Shown one piece after another: positions 1-10,676 of a stretch of 12,053 nt of DNA (within the stretch, counting starts at the first letter, position 1; each line of letters opens with the position of its first letter). The stretch is taken from assembly GCA_910592205.1 (NCBI GenBank), contig CAJVPJ010001133.1:1-12053 (forward strand). Reading direction: 5' to 3'. The position numbers and the translations under genes are program-made. Origin of the DNA: Paraglomus occultum. Lineage: Eukaryota > Glomeromycota > Glomeromycetes > Paraglomerales > Paraglomeraceae. Below the pieces are notes generated by a model, which had not been told where the DNA came from, did not search any database, and worked only from the letters and a program-made list of their open reading frames with translations.

Positions 1-2
1 TG

Positions 3-1020
3 ACTGGACCTGATGCATTTGATGTAACTGCTTTAAGAACAGCTTTAGATAATGATGAAAAAGCATTAAGAGGTAATATTATTCTTGAACAAGTCTGGGA
101 AGTGATTTTGCTAAGAGATTAGATGGTTAGAAAAAAGCTGATGGTGAACTTTGACACAATGAAGTAGCAGTAAGAGCTCATTTGAAAACTTTGAAGTCTG
201 CTTTAGAAGGTATAGAAACAAGAATTATGTTAGATCCAGTTGAGAAAAATGAGTTAGAAGAAATTAAAAAATATTTAGCAGGAACTCGAGTACCAATTGA
301 GAAAAGAATTCTTCCTAGTGAACTAAAAAATGCATTGAGGATTGTATAGTTGAATGTTTTTCGTGAAAATGCTCAAAAATGAATTGATTATTCAAAAAAT
401 GTTGATTTTAAAACCAAAACTAATGAAATTAAAAATATTGCTAACAAAGTTAATGGAGAAAGCATAAAATCAATAAATATAAAGCTGAATTGGTTAAATA
501 CTGTAAAGAAACTTTAGCTAAAAACCTGAACTAATAGAAGATGATACTTATGAGGTTCCTGAAAACAATGCCAGTAATCAAGAATGACTGGATTGATTCT
601 TGACTCGGGATCCAGCCACTACCATTGTGCTCCAGGAACTAAAAGCAGATAGTGTGCTTAAAGCTACTATCTTAAAAAAAAATGCAAGACTGAAAAGAAG
701 GTGACGAATATTTAAGTCAGGAAATCTTTGGCAATGATCAAGAAATCACTGAAGAAGGAGTAGTTAAATCTTATGTGGAAAAGTTAGGAGGTCAAAACTA
801 TTTTAAACAACAGTATATCACTCCTCCTCAAGATAGTCAACAAGTGCTTCCTTTCTGACATTGAAATAATTCAGGAGCTATTTTCTCGGGATTAGGTTAC
901 TCCTGTTGCTTGGAGGCAGTATTTGAGCTTGACTCAAAAGAAAACAAATCTCTGTTTGATGAAATCAACCTGCTGAAGGAGGAGATGAATTGGATAGTGA
1001 AGAGGATGAGTGATAGATAA
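3..1020 (+). pseudogene. Decayed bacterial gene remnant using TGA as tryptophan (Mollicutes-like), 5' end outside the window
   Basis: I do not recognise the protein. Coding character runs through the whole stretch but switches frame several times: 3-119 (begins TGPDAFDVTALR), about 89-480 (VRAHLKTLKSALEG), about 480-520 (KAELVKYCKETLAK), 525 to about 680 (PELIEDDTYEVPEN) and 679-1020 (EGDEYLSQEIFGND). Within these frames TGA occurs at 152, 380, 585, 594, 691, 856 and 862, each where Trp reads naturally: ELwHNE, QKwIDY, QEwLDwFL, QDwKEGD, PFwHwNN. Only two other stops interrupt (TAG at 128 and 347) before a TAA at 1018. The frame change near 672-682 falls in a run of nine A. Nothing looks like a splice-corrected eukaryotic gene. 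The TGA=Trp code is established for Mycoplasma-type Mollicutes, and Mollicutes-related endobacteria live inside AM fungi. That this is a transferred, decaying endosymbiont gene is inference; chimeric assembly is the alternative. Confidence 0.68.
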
Positions 1021-1057
1021 CATTGCTGAAAACGTGTTCTAATAATGATTTGATTGT

Positions 1058-1294
1058 TTATTCTGTCAGTCTTCTTTTCTTTCTTGGTTCATCATAAGTT
1101 GTTGTTAAGGTTCGTTTAATACTTATAATTTTTCGTTCTTCCTGGTAAATTTCATAAGTGATTTTTTCTTAATCTAGATATTCCTGGAGAGTTTGGGTAT
1201 CATTGATTTTGAAAATATTAAATATAGGGTGCAATTTTTCACCTTGAGCTTTCTTTAGAATGCTTCTAATGGTGCTGTAATTCTTGGGTTCCAT
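1058..1294 (-). pseudogene. Small broken reading frame, unknown protein, convergent with the TGA=Trp remnant
   Basis: Read leftward from an ATG at 1294, a 41-codon frame beginning MEPKNYSTIRSILKK is interrupted by TAA at 1171-1169 and then continues in the same frame (EKITYEIYQEERK) to a basic tail with PRKKRRLTE and a TAA at 1060-1058. The composition is rich in Lys, Glu and Ile with few rare codons, much like the adjacent remnant. The two frames converge with 37 bp between their ends. I see no family motif, no Shine-Dalgarno sequence and no TGA codon that would test the genetic code here. It may be part of the same inserted bacterial segment, or a short chance frame; a read-through length of 77 sense codons with one stop makes decay the better guess. 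Confidence 0.4.
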
Positions 1295-2347
1295 AGTGGA
1301 TTTAATGTAAATTAGTTTCACATACTTTATTTTTATATTAATATAGAGTTAATCCTATATTGCTCCTGTTATGGTTTATATTTATATTCCTCACCTCCTG
1401 GTATGATAAGGGGTGCATTAAAATTAATAAGCCATTAGGATTAGCACATTATTACTTTTCAAACGTCATCAATCACACTGGTCAATTTTACAGCCACATC
1501 ATAATCAGCCTCTCATTTATGTCACATAATCAAATGTGCACTTTGTCTGGTTTTGTTGCAGCATGCCCCATCTAACGAAAACCTGGATATTGCGATGCTT
1601 TTTTTTTTATGTTTCGAATTTTGTCTAGTAAAATTTCCTGGATATAACGAATCCCTCGATATAGCCCCGGCCTGGGCTGACAATTTTATAATCGAGAATT
1701 TGATATTATTATTGTGAACTTCAGCAGCTTGGTATTAGTTTTTGGGGAAACCGAATTGTACTTGTTACGCAGCAAATTTCGGCCAATTGCTGACGTTAAG
1801 ATTTGTCATAATAACGCTATGACCCGGTTATATTTATGGTTTAGTGATGACAAATGCAGACATCCAAATAAATTAAAGATTGCTTTTAATGTTAATAATG
1901 AGGCAAACTAGGAAATTGTGACATTTAGCAATTTTTGAACCGCCTGGTTTTGCGCTCCATATTAATATATGAATATGCATTGATATTACCAAACGCATTT
2001 TAGCACCGAGAACGAGTACAAACGCAAACAGCGAGCACGACAGCTTCCAGTCTACATTCACATTAATATATAACAAAAACCAAAGAAACAACAAACTTCG
2101 CAGATTGCAGAGAATCAGAAAATACTATTAAAAACCGTAAGTGTCAAACGGTACAATTCAGCATCGCCTAATAACATGTAATTAAACGCTTCTTAACACT
2201 CTACCATTTTCCCGCATTGACACTAGATAAGCTTTTCTTGCACGAACTGCAAACTCGACATTTGTACCATAATTTCATATATACTTTCGGCCTACTTTCT
2301 CATTCAATGCGCCATTCCTCGTTTCTCGAACTTCTTAAGACGGAGAA
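1295..2347. other. Noncoding stretch upstream of the dipeptidyl peptidase gene
   Basis: About 1.05 kb with no coding region I can support; the short open frames here lack coding composition, motifs and credible splice partners. It contains the degenerate repeat at 1582-1667 (listed separately) and must include the promoter and 5' leader of the gene starting at 2348. A GTAAGT at 2137 and an AG shortly before the ATG (2339-2340) would permit a leader intron, but nothing in the sequence demonstrates it. The boundary between foreign-looking DNA on the left and fungal DNA lies somewhere in or before this interval and cannot be placed by eye. Confidence 0.5.
1582..1667. repeat. Three degenerate copies of a CCTSGATATWRCGA-like motif, possible transposon end remnant
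   Basis: Imperfect copies lie at 1582-1595 (CCTGGATATTGCGA), 1637-1650 (CCTGGATATAACGA) and 1654-1667 (CCTCGATATAGCCC), all in the same orientation. The core CCTCGATATAACG resembles terminal inverted repeats of Tigger/pogo-type Tc1-mariner elements from memory, but I see no matching inverted copy, no target-site duplication and no transposase nearby. It is therefore at most an eroded element end or a simple internal repeat. Confidence 0.3.
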
Positions 2348-5300
2348 ATGACAGCAACAAAATACGTCTCCCTTCCCTCAACCGACTTCGACGCTGATAC
2401 ACACAATTATCCGCCGTCTCAACACCTCGGCTCTAGCTCTTCTAATTCGCGTTCTCAGAGAGAGCACGATGATGATGATAGCTTCGATGAGAGTGATAGT
2501 TATGTGCTGTCGAATATGCGTGGGAAAAATAGCGAGAGGGAAAGAATTTTGAAGGGGAGAGGCGATGAAGATGATACAGTTGTTGATGTTGAGGAGAATG
2601 AACATTTACGTGCAGTTAAAGAAGTAGGTACATCGATAGTGAAGAATGTCTTTGGAAACTACTGTGATCTTTTTGATTAATTAAAATTATTAGCCAAGGG
2701 GGTTGAAACCGATTAATCCATGTCTGCTGATTACAACAATATTTGTAATCGCGTGGGTTGGAGCGGCCATTGCATACGCGGTATTTGGAGGAACACCACA
2801 TGATGAAGTGGCCGCGAATGGCATCCGATTTAGAGACGCTATTGGGGGAAGGTTTATACCGTCATGGCGGGTACTAGAATGGAGTCGCACTAGTAAGTAA
2901 TCGTCAACATGTTTGAACGCGCGTCCACGGATGTTTTAAATACACGTAACAATTAAGCTTTTGGTTCATAGCTAGTGAAGATGGCTTTTTCACATACAAA
3001 GATGACAGTGGTAATATAATATTAGAAAACATTGCGAATAACACCAAGACGATATTCGTACCTGGAAAAGATATTGTCGACGTAAGTATGCAAAGTTGAT
3101 CTATATATCTTTCTGCGATGTCGCTACAATGCTAAATATTATTTTAAATTTAAATTAGTCGCTGGGACAGAGGATTGATTATTTCTCATTTTCAGTGTCA
3201 CCAGATTCACAGTATGTACTACTTGGAACTAACAAGACGAAGGTAATCATAGGGATACTAAAATATTATTGATTACGATCATGCTAACACACTTCTCGCT
3301 ACTTTACTCAATTTCAATATCGTGTTCTGACTTTGCAATGGGAATCACGATGCTTAAGCTGTGGAGACATTCGATTCGTGCAAATTATTGGGTATATGAC
3401 ATATCATCAAAAGTTGCAAAACCGCTGACGAATCAAATTGGTGATAACAAACACGCATTAATAGCCTATGCAAAGTGGAGTCCGAGTGGACATAGTGTGG
3501 TATGTGCTTGATCTTTTTTCGCTACAGAGTATATGCCTCTTGAGTTGAGGTTTTCATATTTTTATGTTCAACTTTTGCGTTACAATTATAGGCATTCGTC
3601 AAAGATAATGATCTATACATATCGGTAGATTTGAAGGAAGAAAGACGAATTACATTTGACAATTCAGTTGATATTTTTAATGGAATACCAGATTGGATTT
3701 ACGAAGGTAAACAAGTGTTTGTTTATGAAATACGATCGTATCGATATCCAACTGTTAGCATCTTTTTCAATCTCTAAAATGGATTCAAATTGAAATGAGC
3801 GTTTACTATATATACATAAAGCTTACTTCAAAGACTTAGTTTCGATATCTAAATCACAACAAAAAAAACTAACATCCTTTACTGAACTTTTATCAGAGGA
3901 AGTGCTCTCATCAAACAATGCGCTTTGGTGGTCTCCATCGGGAAAATACTTGGCTTATCTCCGCTTCAATGAAACCGCTGTTCCTGAATATCGCTTTCCC
4001 ATTTACCTAGACAATCGCGATGGAGCATATACGTCCGACTATGTTATCAGATATCCGAAGCCTGGTTTTCCCAACCCAATTGTAACACTTCATATATACA
4101 ACACGGAGATACCACTTGTTGCACAATCAGATCCAGTAATCATAAAAGAAGATTTCGAGGATGACGATAGGATCATCACCGAAGTCGCGTGGATAGGAAA
4201 CGAAAATGTCTTGATGCGTGAGATGAATAGAGTACAGGACAACATGAGAGTGGTATTAGTAGATGTTGAAACTAGGAAAGGTGTGATTGTGAGAGAAGAA
4301 AATTCTGAAGAACAAGACGGAGGATGGATCAGAGTTGTATGAATCACTTATAACACTTGTTTTTCTTATGCCCTGACTTTATTCATATGTAACAAACGTA
4401 TTTTTCTGTCCTGTAGGCCCAGACTATAGTAGCCATTCCGTCAAAAACATTAAAAGAAAAGGACAGCTATATTGATGTTGTGAACAACAATGGTTATCTT
4501 CATCTTGCTTTATTTAGTCCTCTACAGTCTGATAAACCCACATTTTTGACAAGTGGAAACTGGGAAGTGGTCAATGGTGTCACTGCAATTGACCATGAGA
4601 GGAGGTTAATGTAAGTTACTTAATAGTATTATAATTTCGGTGATGTTGTTGTTTGAAGTTATTAATATATACATACTTTTTTTGTTTATTAGCTACTTTG
4701 TAAGCACTGAAAAGTCGTCCATGGAGAGACATTTGTATTCAATAAAGTTTGATGGTACCGACAAGAAAGCGCTGACACCAACGGACCAACCTGGATACTA
4801 CTCTGCCGACTTCTCTCCTGGATGTACATATTATAGCCTACAATATGAAGGTCCAGACGTGCCTTGGCAAAAAATATACAAAGTCGACGACAAAAGTGAG
4901 TTTATGGCTCTTTTACCATTGTTTTGTATTATTGACTTAGAAAATACGTTGCTAATAAGTGCTGCCACAGACTTTGAAATAGTGTTGGAAACTAATAACC
5001 ACATAAAATCGGCGCTTGTCGGCTTAGACATGCCCACGAAAAGATTCTTGACAATCGATAGTGAAGGATACCGTACGTAATACTATACCGAAATCAACTT
5101 TTGTATCTTCAGTCATTTCTCCCTTTTATATGAATTATTGTTGATGTGTTACAACCAATAATTTACATAGAACTCAACGCCTTTGAGATTCGGCCTCCAG
5201 GTATGGATACTTCAGGCCAGACCAAATATCCAGTTCTCTTCAATGTATACGGGGGTCCGGACTCCCAACTGGTTAGCACCAAATTTTCTATAAACTGGCA

Positions 5301-6331
5301 TATGTTCCTTGCCTCGTCCCCTCTATTGAAGTACATTATCGTTACCGTCGATGGTCGAGGCACTGGTTTCAAGGGCCGAGCCTTCAGAGTAGGAATAAGA
5401 AAGCAACTTGGAAAATTAGAGACAATAGATCAGATAAATGCTGGAAAATATTGGGCTCAGTTAAATTACGTTGACAAGGAAAAGATGGCCATATGGGGAT
5501 GGAGTTATGGAGGATATATGACAAGCAAGGTTATAGAAGCGGATTCCGGAGTATTTAAATTGGGCATGGCGGTAGCACCTGTTACTGATTGGAGGTTTGT
5601 TGATGAATTGATGAAGAGCTTACTATAGACATTGCATAAACGAACATGGAATCGAATTTAATATGGCTTGGATGACGAACGTGCTACACCTTTTATTTAG
5701 ATTCTATGACTCTATATATACTGAGAGATACATGACAACGCCGGCTATGAACGCGGACGGCTATCTTCGGTCTTCTGTTACCAATATGACTGGATTCCGG
5801 CATGCAAAGTTTTTACTTGTTCATGGAACGGGAGACGGTAAGACACGATGTTACTTGGGTTCAGGTAAATTCACTAAACCAGCTCAAATCGCTAATTCTT
5901 TTACACATATTCTGGACTTTTTTATCCCCGCCGACATACAGATAATGGTAAGTTGGACGTCGTCGATAATTAACTTGTTTGTCAGTTGATTACCTGTGGC
6001 TAATTTGTTCTATCCGTACACAGTTCATTTCCAGAATACTGCTCACTTAATTGACAAGTTAACACTTGCATCGATCCATAATTATCGCGTACAGATTTAT
6101 ACAGATAGCGACCACTCCATTAATAAGAACAATGCCAATAGAGAAGTAAGTTTATCAAATCACGTATACTATATGTGGGATAGATTATCGATTAAGTTAA
6201 ATTAATATACTAAATGTCGTTTACCGTTATGATAGCTATATTACTTATTAACCGACTACCTGCGGCGTAATTTTGGATCTGATGGAAATACGGCATGGAA
6301 TGAAGAGGAAAATTGGTACAAGAGGCAATAA
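2348..6331 (+). CDS. DAP2: Dipeptidyl aminopeptidase, DPP4 family (S9B), type II membrane protein of the DAP2/STE13 type
   Basis: Removes N-terminal X-Pro or X-Ala dipeptides; yeast relatives act in the Golgi (Ste13) or vacuole (Dap2), and the sequence does not tell which applies. Exons: 2348-2623, 2694-2892, 2972-3081, 3159-3242, 3359-3499, 3592-3706, 3897-4336, 4417-4610, 4693-4895, 4971-5072, 5171-5594, 5701-5837, 5942-5947, 6024-6145, 6236-6331. They total 2649 nt, 882 aa, in frame throughout. Residues 1-97 are a hydrophilic acidic tail and about 102-121 a single membrane anchor. The beta-propeller region holds HSIRANYWVYD and NGIPDWIYEEE; Glu309-Glu310 match the pair that binds the substrate N-terminus. 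The catalytic domain has GWSYGG (Ser733), GTGDDNVHF (Asp808) and SDHSI (His841), with triad spacing close to human DPP4. The gene appears intact. Intron 1 has a second in-phase donor at 2648, giving 890 aa. The family is certain; the choice between DAP2 and STE13 is not. Confidence 0.93.
5942..5947 (+). other. Six-nucleotide microexon (ATAATG) of the dipeptidyl peptidase gene
   Basis: The exon before it ends at 5837 with GGA GAC G and the exon after it starts at 6024 with TT CAT TTC CAG. Joining those two directly gives GDVHF and loses two residues of the invariant family motif DDNVHF. The hexamer at 5942-5947 is preceded by ACATACAG and followed by a perfect GTAAGT. Inserting it restores GDDNVHF in frame, placing the second Asp and the Asn next to catalytic Asp808. 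The flanking introns are 104 and 76 nt. Confidence 0.85.
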
Positions 6332-7884
6332 CATAATCTGGCAAACGGTAAATAATTTCAACTAGTTCATATTGTTCGGAATGTCAGATTTGAATGAGAC
6401 AAATTGGAATTAATAGAAGTTTTGATTACATTATCCCAATAACTATTATTGTATAGCTTAGAACATCCAATTCTCCCTTTCATAATAAAGACGCTCGTGG
6501 GAAATGCTGTCGAGCGAGATAGACGCGTAGCATTCGATAGATGTCAATTAATGTCTACAAAATTTAAATCTTTATGGAAATAACTCACTATCGACCATTC
6601 TAGTTTACAAATCAATAAATCGGAACAAGCTATTCTAATCGATCATGTACTATAAATTCTAAAGTTCGCAGAGACAGAACGTTATAAATTACGAGAATCT
6701 ATTGCATATGTATTATTCAAACTGTTCATTATGCAAAAATTCAGCATCCCTTTTGAAAGTTCACAAAACTTTCTAACAAGAAGTTCAAGTATGCTACGGT
6801 TAACAAAGTACTCATGCCACACACTTAGCAGACAAGTATCATTGCAGAAATTGAAGGTCGCATCTTACCATATGACAAGCACACTAAAGCTTGCGGTAAA
6901 AAGTGACTACTTTATAAGCGTGCCGAAATGTATGACAATTATGATTCCATCAATATTACAATAAAGCAGCCGGTATGTTATTTCAGATAGACATTTGCAG
7001 AGTCTCGATAAGCAAACCTCAACTATTCCAAAATAAAAACACCAGTTCTAAAGCAAAAGAAAAAGTAAAAATAAGGTAAAGGCAGTTCATTTTCAGCTAC
7101 TAGAGACTTTGCAGGTTTATTGGCAATGTTTGCAATCGCGGTAACATTGGACGCGTAGCGATCACTTTTCAGCGAACGACATTGACGGGAGAACATACAC
7201 TGCGAATAAATTTTTTGTTAAAGGAACCAGTCTCTTTGATTACATATTACATAGTATTAATCGGCATGCATGCATAGTCAATTATCTATTCAATTTTTTA
7301 GATAGCCAAGAGATTAAAATCCTTGATCGCTGTCTTGAAAACGATGCAAAGATGTCTTCACAAAGCATCGGCATGAGAGATGGTTACGGAGTTTTCGTTT
7401 AGCCAGGGTACCTTTACATTAATGTCTTAGACCGGCGTCTGACGCATGTCCCATTGTTTCCAACTTTAGACTCGACCGCATGAAGTTACTTAAGCTAACA
7501 AGTATAGGATCATCTTAGAATGTACTAGCAAGAACCCTTCTTTCTTGAACTTATAATACTGAGACATATGTTGTGAATGACAGCATACAATATGGGCCTC
7601 TCTATTTCTAGGCTTAATATAAATACAATACGTTACATATTTGAATAGGATATACACAGCAAATTTGTAATAGGTATGTAAACTCGCTAACCGTAAATGG
7701 TCCACTTTATTCACTAATACCGTATTCGTCTCATCCGCTTATCATGTGTTAATCAATTTACTGCAAATCATCTCCATGCGATTGATCTCATCAAGTTCAA
7801 TTTCATAAAAAGAAAACTTAGCCAAAAACCCAATCATAAATTTATCATTAGACTTAGACTTCGATTCGTTCTTCTTCATACACT
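6332..7884. other. Gene-poor interval between the peptidase and adenylate kinase genes
   Basis: About 1.55 kb in which I cannot support a gene on either strand. A same-frame reading from 6757 to about 6975 (KLSNKKFKYATVNK, then GRILPYDKHTKACGKK) has stops at 6826 and 6904 and overlaps a stop-free 77-codon frame starting at 6731; neither has a family motif. A short open stretch follows a TTTTTTAG at about 7295-7302 (ILDRCLENDAK), without a partner exon. Other items are AATAAA hexamers at 6484 and near 6614, two copies of GACGCGTAGC at 6522-6531 and 7150-7159, and the palindrome GCATGCATGC at 7264-7273. The right end must contain the adenylate kinase promoter. Confidence 0.5.
6484..6489 (+). 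terminator. Candidate polyadenylation signal AATAAA for the dipeptidyl peptidase gene
   Basis: A canonical AATAAA lies about 150 nt after the TAA at 6329-6331; a second AATAAA follows near 6614. Fungal poly(A) signals are degenerate and the region is AT-rich, so this is only suggestive. Confidence 0.25.
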
Positions 7885-9156
<1,272 letters not shown>

Positions 9157-9407
9157 TGAGATTGCATAACGAAAATCATCATGGACTGTCTACATTCTAA
9201 TGATATGTTTCATTTATAATATGCTAGTACATCTTCGTTAGTTAGACGGGATGCAATTGTCGACATGCGTCGCAAAGGAATGATAGGTTGCATTGAAATA
9301 TTAATAATATTAAAGTAATGTGATGCACCCTCTCTATCCATGCTTGCCGACATAATACTATATATTGGTTCGATACTCGTAGCGTTTAGTGCCTTGGTAT
9401 GTTTCAA

Positions 9408-10515
9408 TCACAAGGCCATATTTGTTTCAGCTAAACCAAGAATATAATCTCGCCATTTGACATAATCAGTGTATTTGCGAGATCGTCTGTAACACGTCGT
9501 GCCAATCTGTGTGAAAATGAAAGCGTTGATAGTAGCTCATGCATGAATTTGTCTCAAGCATTGTTAATTACATACCATATCACATATTCCAGAAACTGGT
9601 TCAAACTTTGTATATTTTCTCACGTCGTCATGTTTTGCCTTTTTTGACACATTGCTATCTTCGCTATTATCATCATCATCGATAGTATCGTTCTTTCTTT
9701 TTCGTCCATCATGCTTCCGAGCAGCCAATTTTTCCAAAAGTGGCTTTGTCGATTCTTCTATAAGTTTTATGTGCTTATTCAAATCTATCAGCGTTGTCTT
9801 AAACCCGCTTGATTCTATAAGTTTGCGTTTGTTTATTTGTACCTACAGTGTATGTATTTTACTGTAAACAACTAAATACGTCGTGTATCGTTCTAATGCA
9901 CATAATAGGCAAAAATATACTCACACCGATAGCTTTGCAACACAACCAGAATGTTGCAATTTTATACACGTCCTTACTCCAGTCAATCGTGCATCTCTCT
10001 GCGGCAGTTAACTTGTTGTTCCATTCCTCCTTAAATTGCTCAAACACTTTTTCAGCATGTGTTGTAATCGTTTGGCATCCCCACTGTACACCAAGAGCCT
10101 GAAATGTAATCGTCTTTGACTCGACATTTAGAATAGACTTTACATAATCCAAAGCAGACAAGTAATTGGCTTTTGTCGTATGAGCCAATTTCAAAACATT
10201 TTTCTGATTAATGGCAATCCCATATCTAAAGTGAAGGGAAGATGAGAGTACATCGCATTTTCGGTGAACTTATAAGTTAACTGGGAATTCCGGTGAGCAA
10301 AAAATCAAGCATTTGATTCGAAAAACTCACAGTTCGCAGGCAATTTGTATGCATATGAGAGGTTTACAAGTCGCACCGTGTTTTATTCTGTTTCCTGGAC
10401 ACATGGCATTAACCCGTTGAAGTAATTGAATTGCCTTTTCAACTATCGGCGAATTCTCATATTCTAGACATAGTCCTCGCATGAGTGTTTCGACGAGTTC
10501 GTCCAGAGCCGACAT
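9408..10515 (-). CDS. ORC6: Origin recognition complex subunit 6
   Basis: Sixth subunit of the complex that marks replication origins and helps load MCM helicase in the nucleus. Exons on the minus strand in order: 10515-10331, 10225-9925, 9842-9576, 9506-9408; together 852 nt, 283 aa (human ORC6 is 252). Introns have GTGAGT or GTATGT donors. The N-terminal two thirds matches the tandem TFIIB-like helical fold of metazoan-type ORC6: ALDELVETLMRGL, then KPLICIQIACEL, KLAHTTKANYLSAL, FQALGVQWGCQ and FWLCCKAIG, leading to KRKLIESSGFKTTL. Residues 204-235 are a linker with basic GRKRK and SKKAKH (probable nuclear signals) around an acidic DDDDNSED run. The short last exon carries DYVKWRDYILG, matching human DYEEWKRKIL; Tyr266 aligns with human Tyr232, the residue altered in Meier-Gorlin syndrome. 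The ATG at 10515 begins the first frame with family similarity. It is divergent from the DeSI gene across 161 bp. Confidence 0.92.
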
Positions 10516-10676
10516 TTTATTAATTGTTGTGAATGTTGAATGATGTATGCGTTTTTACGCGTCAAATCATGCACCCACGTGACGTTGTACATGTGCTATT
10601 TATTTGGTTTACAAAGAAAGCGCCCGCTTATTACTATAATACATCTTTCCCCAACAAGTTGTTAGCGGCTCATACA
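10516..10676. promoter_or_regulatory. Divergent intergenic region between ORC6 and the DeSI gene, with ACGCGT and CACGTGACGT motifs
   Basis: The two start codons are 161 bp apart on opposite strands, so both promoters and leaders share this interval. ACGCGT at 10557-10562, preceded by five T, sits about 42 bp upstream of the ORC6 ATG and matches the MluI cell-cycle box bound by MBF at G1/S genes in yeasts. CACGTG at 10576-10581 overlaps TGACGT at 10580-10585, an E-box plus CRE-like half. An MBF role fits a replication gene but is inference; ACGCGT also occurs at 6523 and 7151, away from any replication gene. Confidence 0.5.

Noticed and set aside
1360-1911. Open frames of 65-71 codons on the plus strand (1360-1575, 1714-1911)
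   Set aside because: No family motifs or splice partners, biased hydrophobic or mixed composition, and one begins at a non-ATG codon.
2137-2340. Possible leader intron upstream of the dipeptidyl peptidase start (GTAAGT at 2137, AG at 2339-2340)
   Set aside because: Both sites exist but no coding constraint tests the junction, and GTAAGT plus AG occur by chance in AT-rich fungal DNA.
7264-7273. Palindrome GCATGCATGC
   Set aside because: Short, isolated, and with no linked feature; likely chance.
7490-7714. Minus-strand frame of 74 codons
   Set aside because: Composition is Tyr/His/Lys-rich without motif or conserved look; best read as chance in noncoding DNA.
9210-9407. Minus-strand frame directly downstream of ORC6
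   Set aside because: It follows the ORC6 stop at 9408 with no similarity; it is the 3' untranslated region.
10533-10676. Upstream in-frame extension of the DeSI peptidase from the ATGs at 10533 or 10569
   Set aside because: No similarity to DESI2 N-termini, and it would leave only 17 or 53 bp from the ORC6 start.
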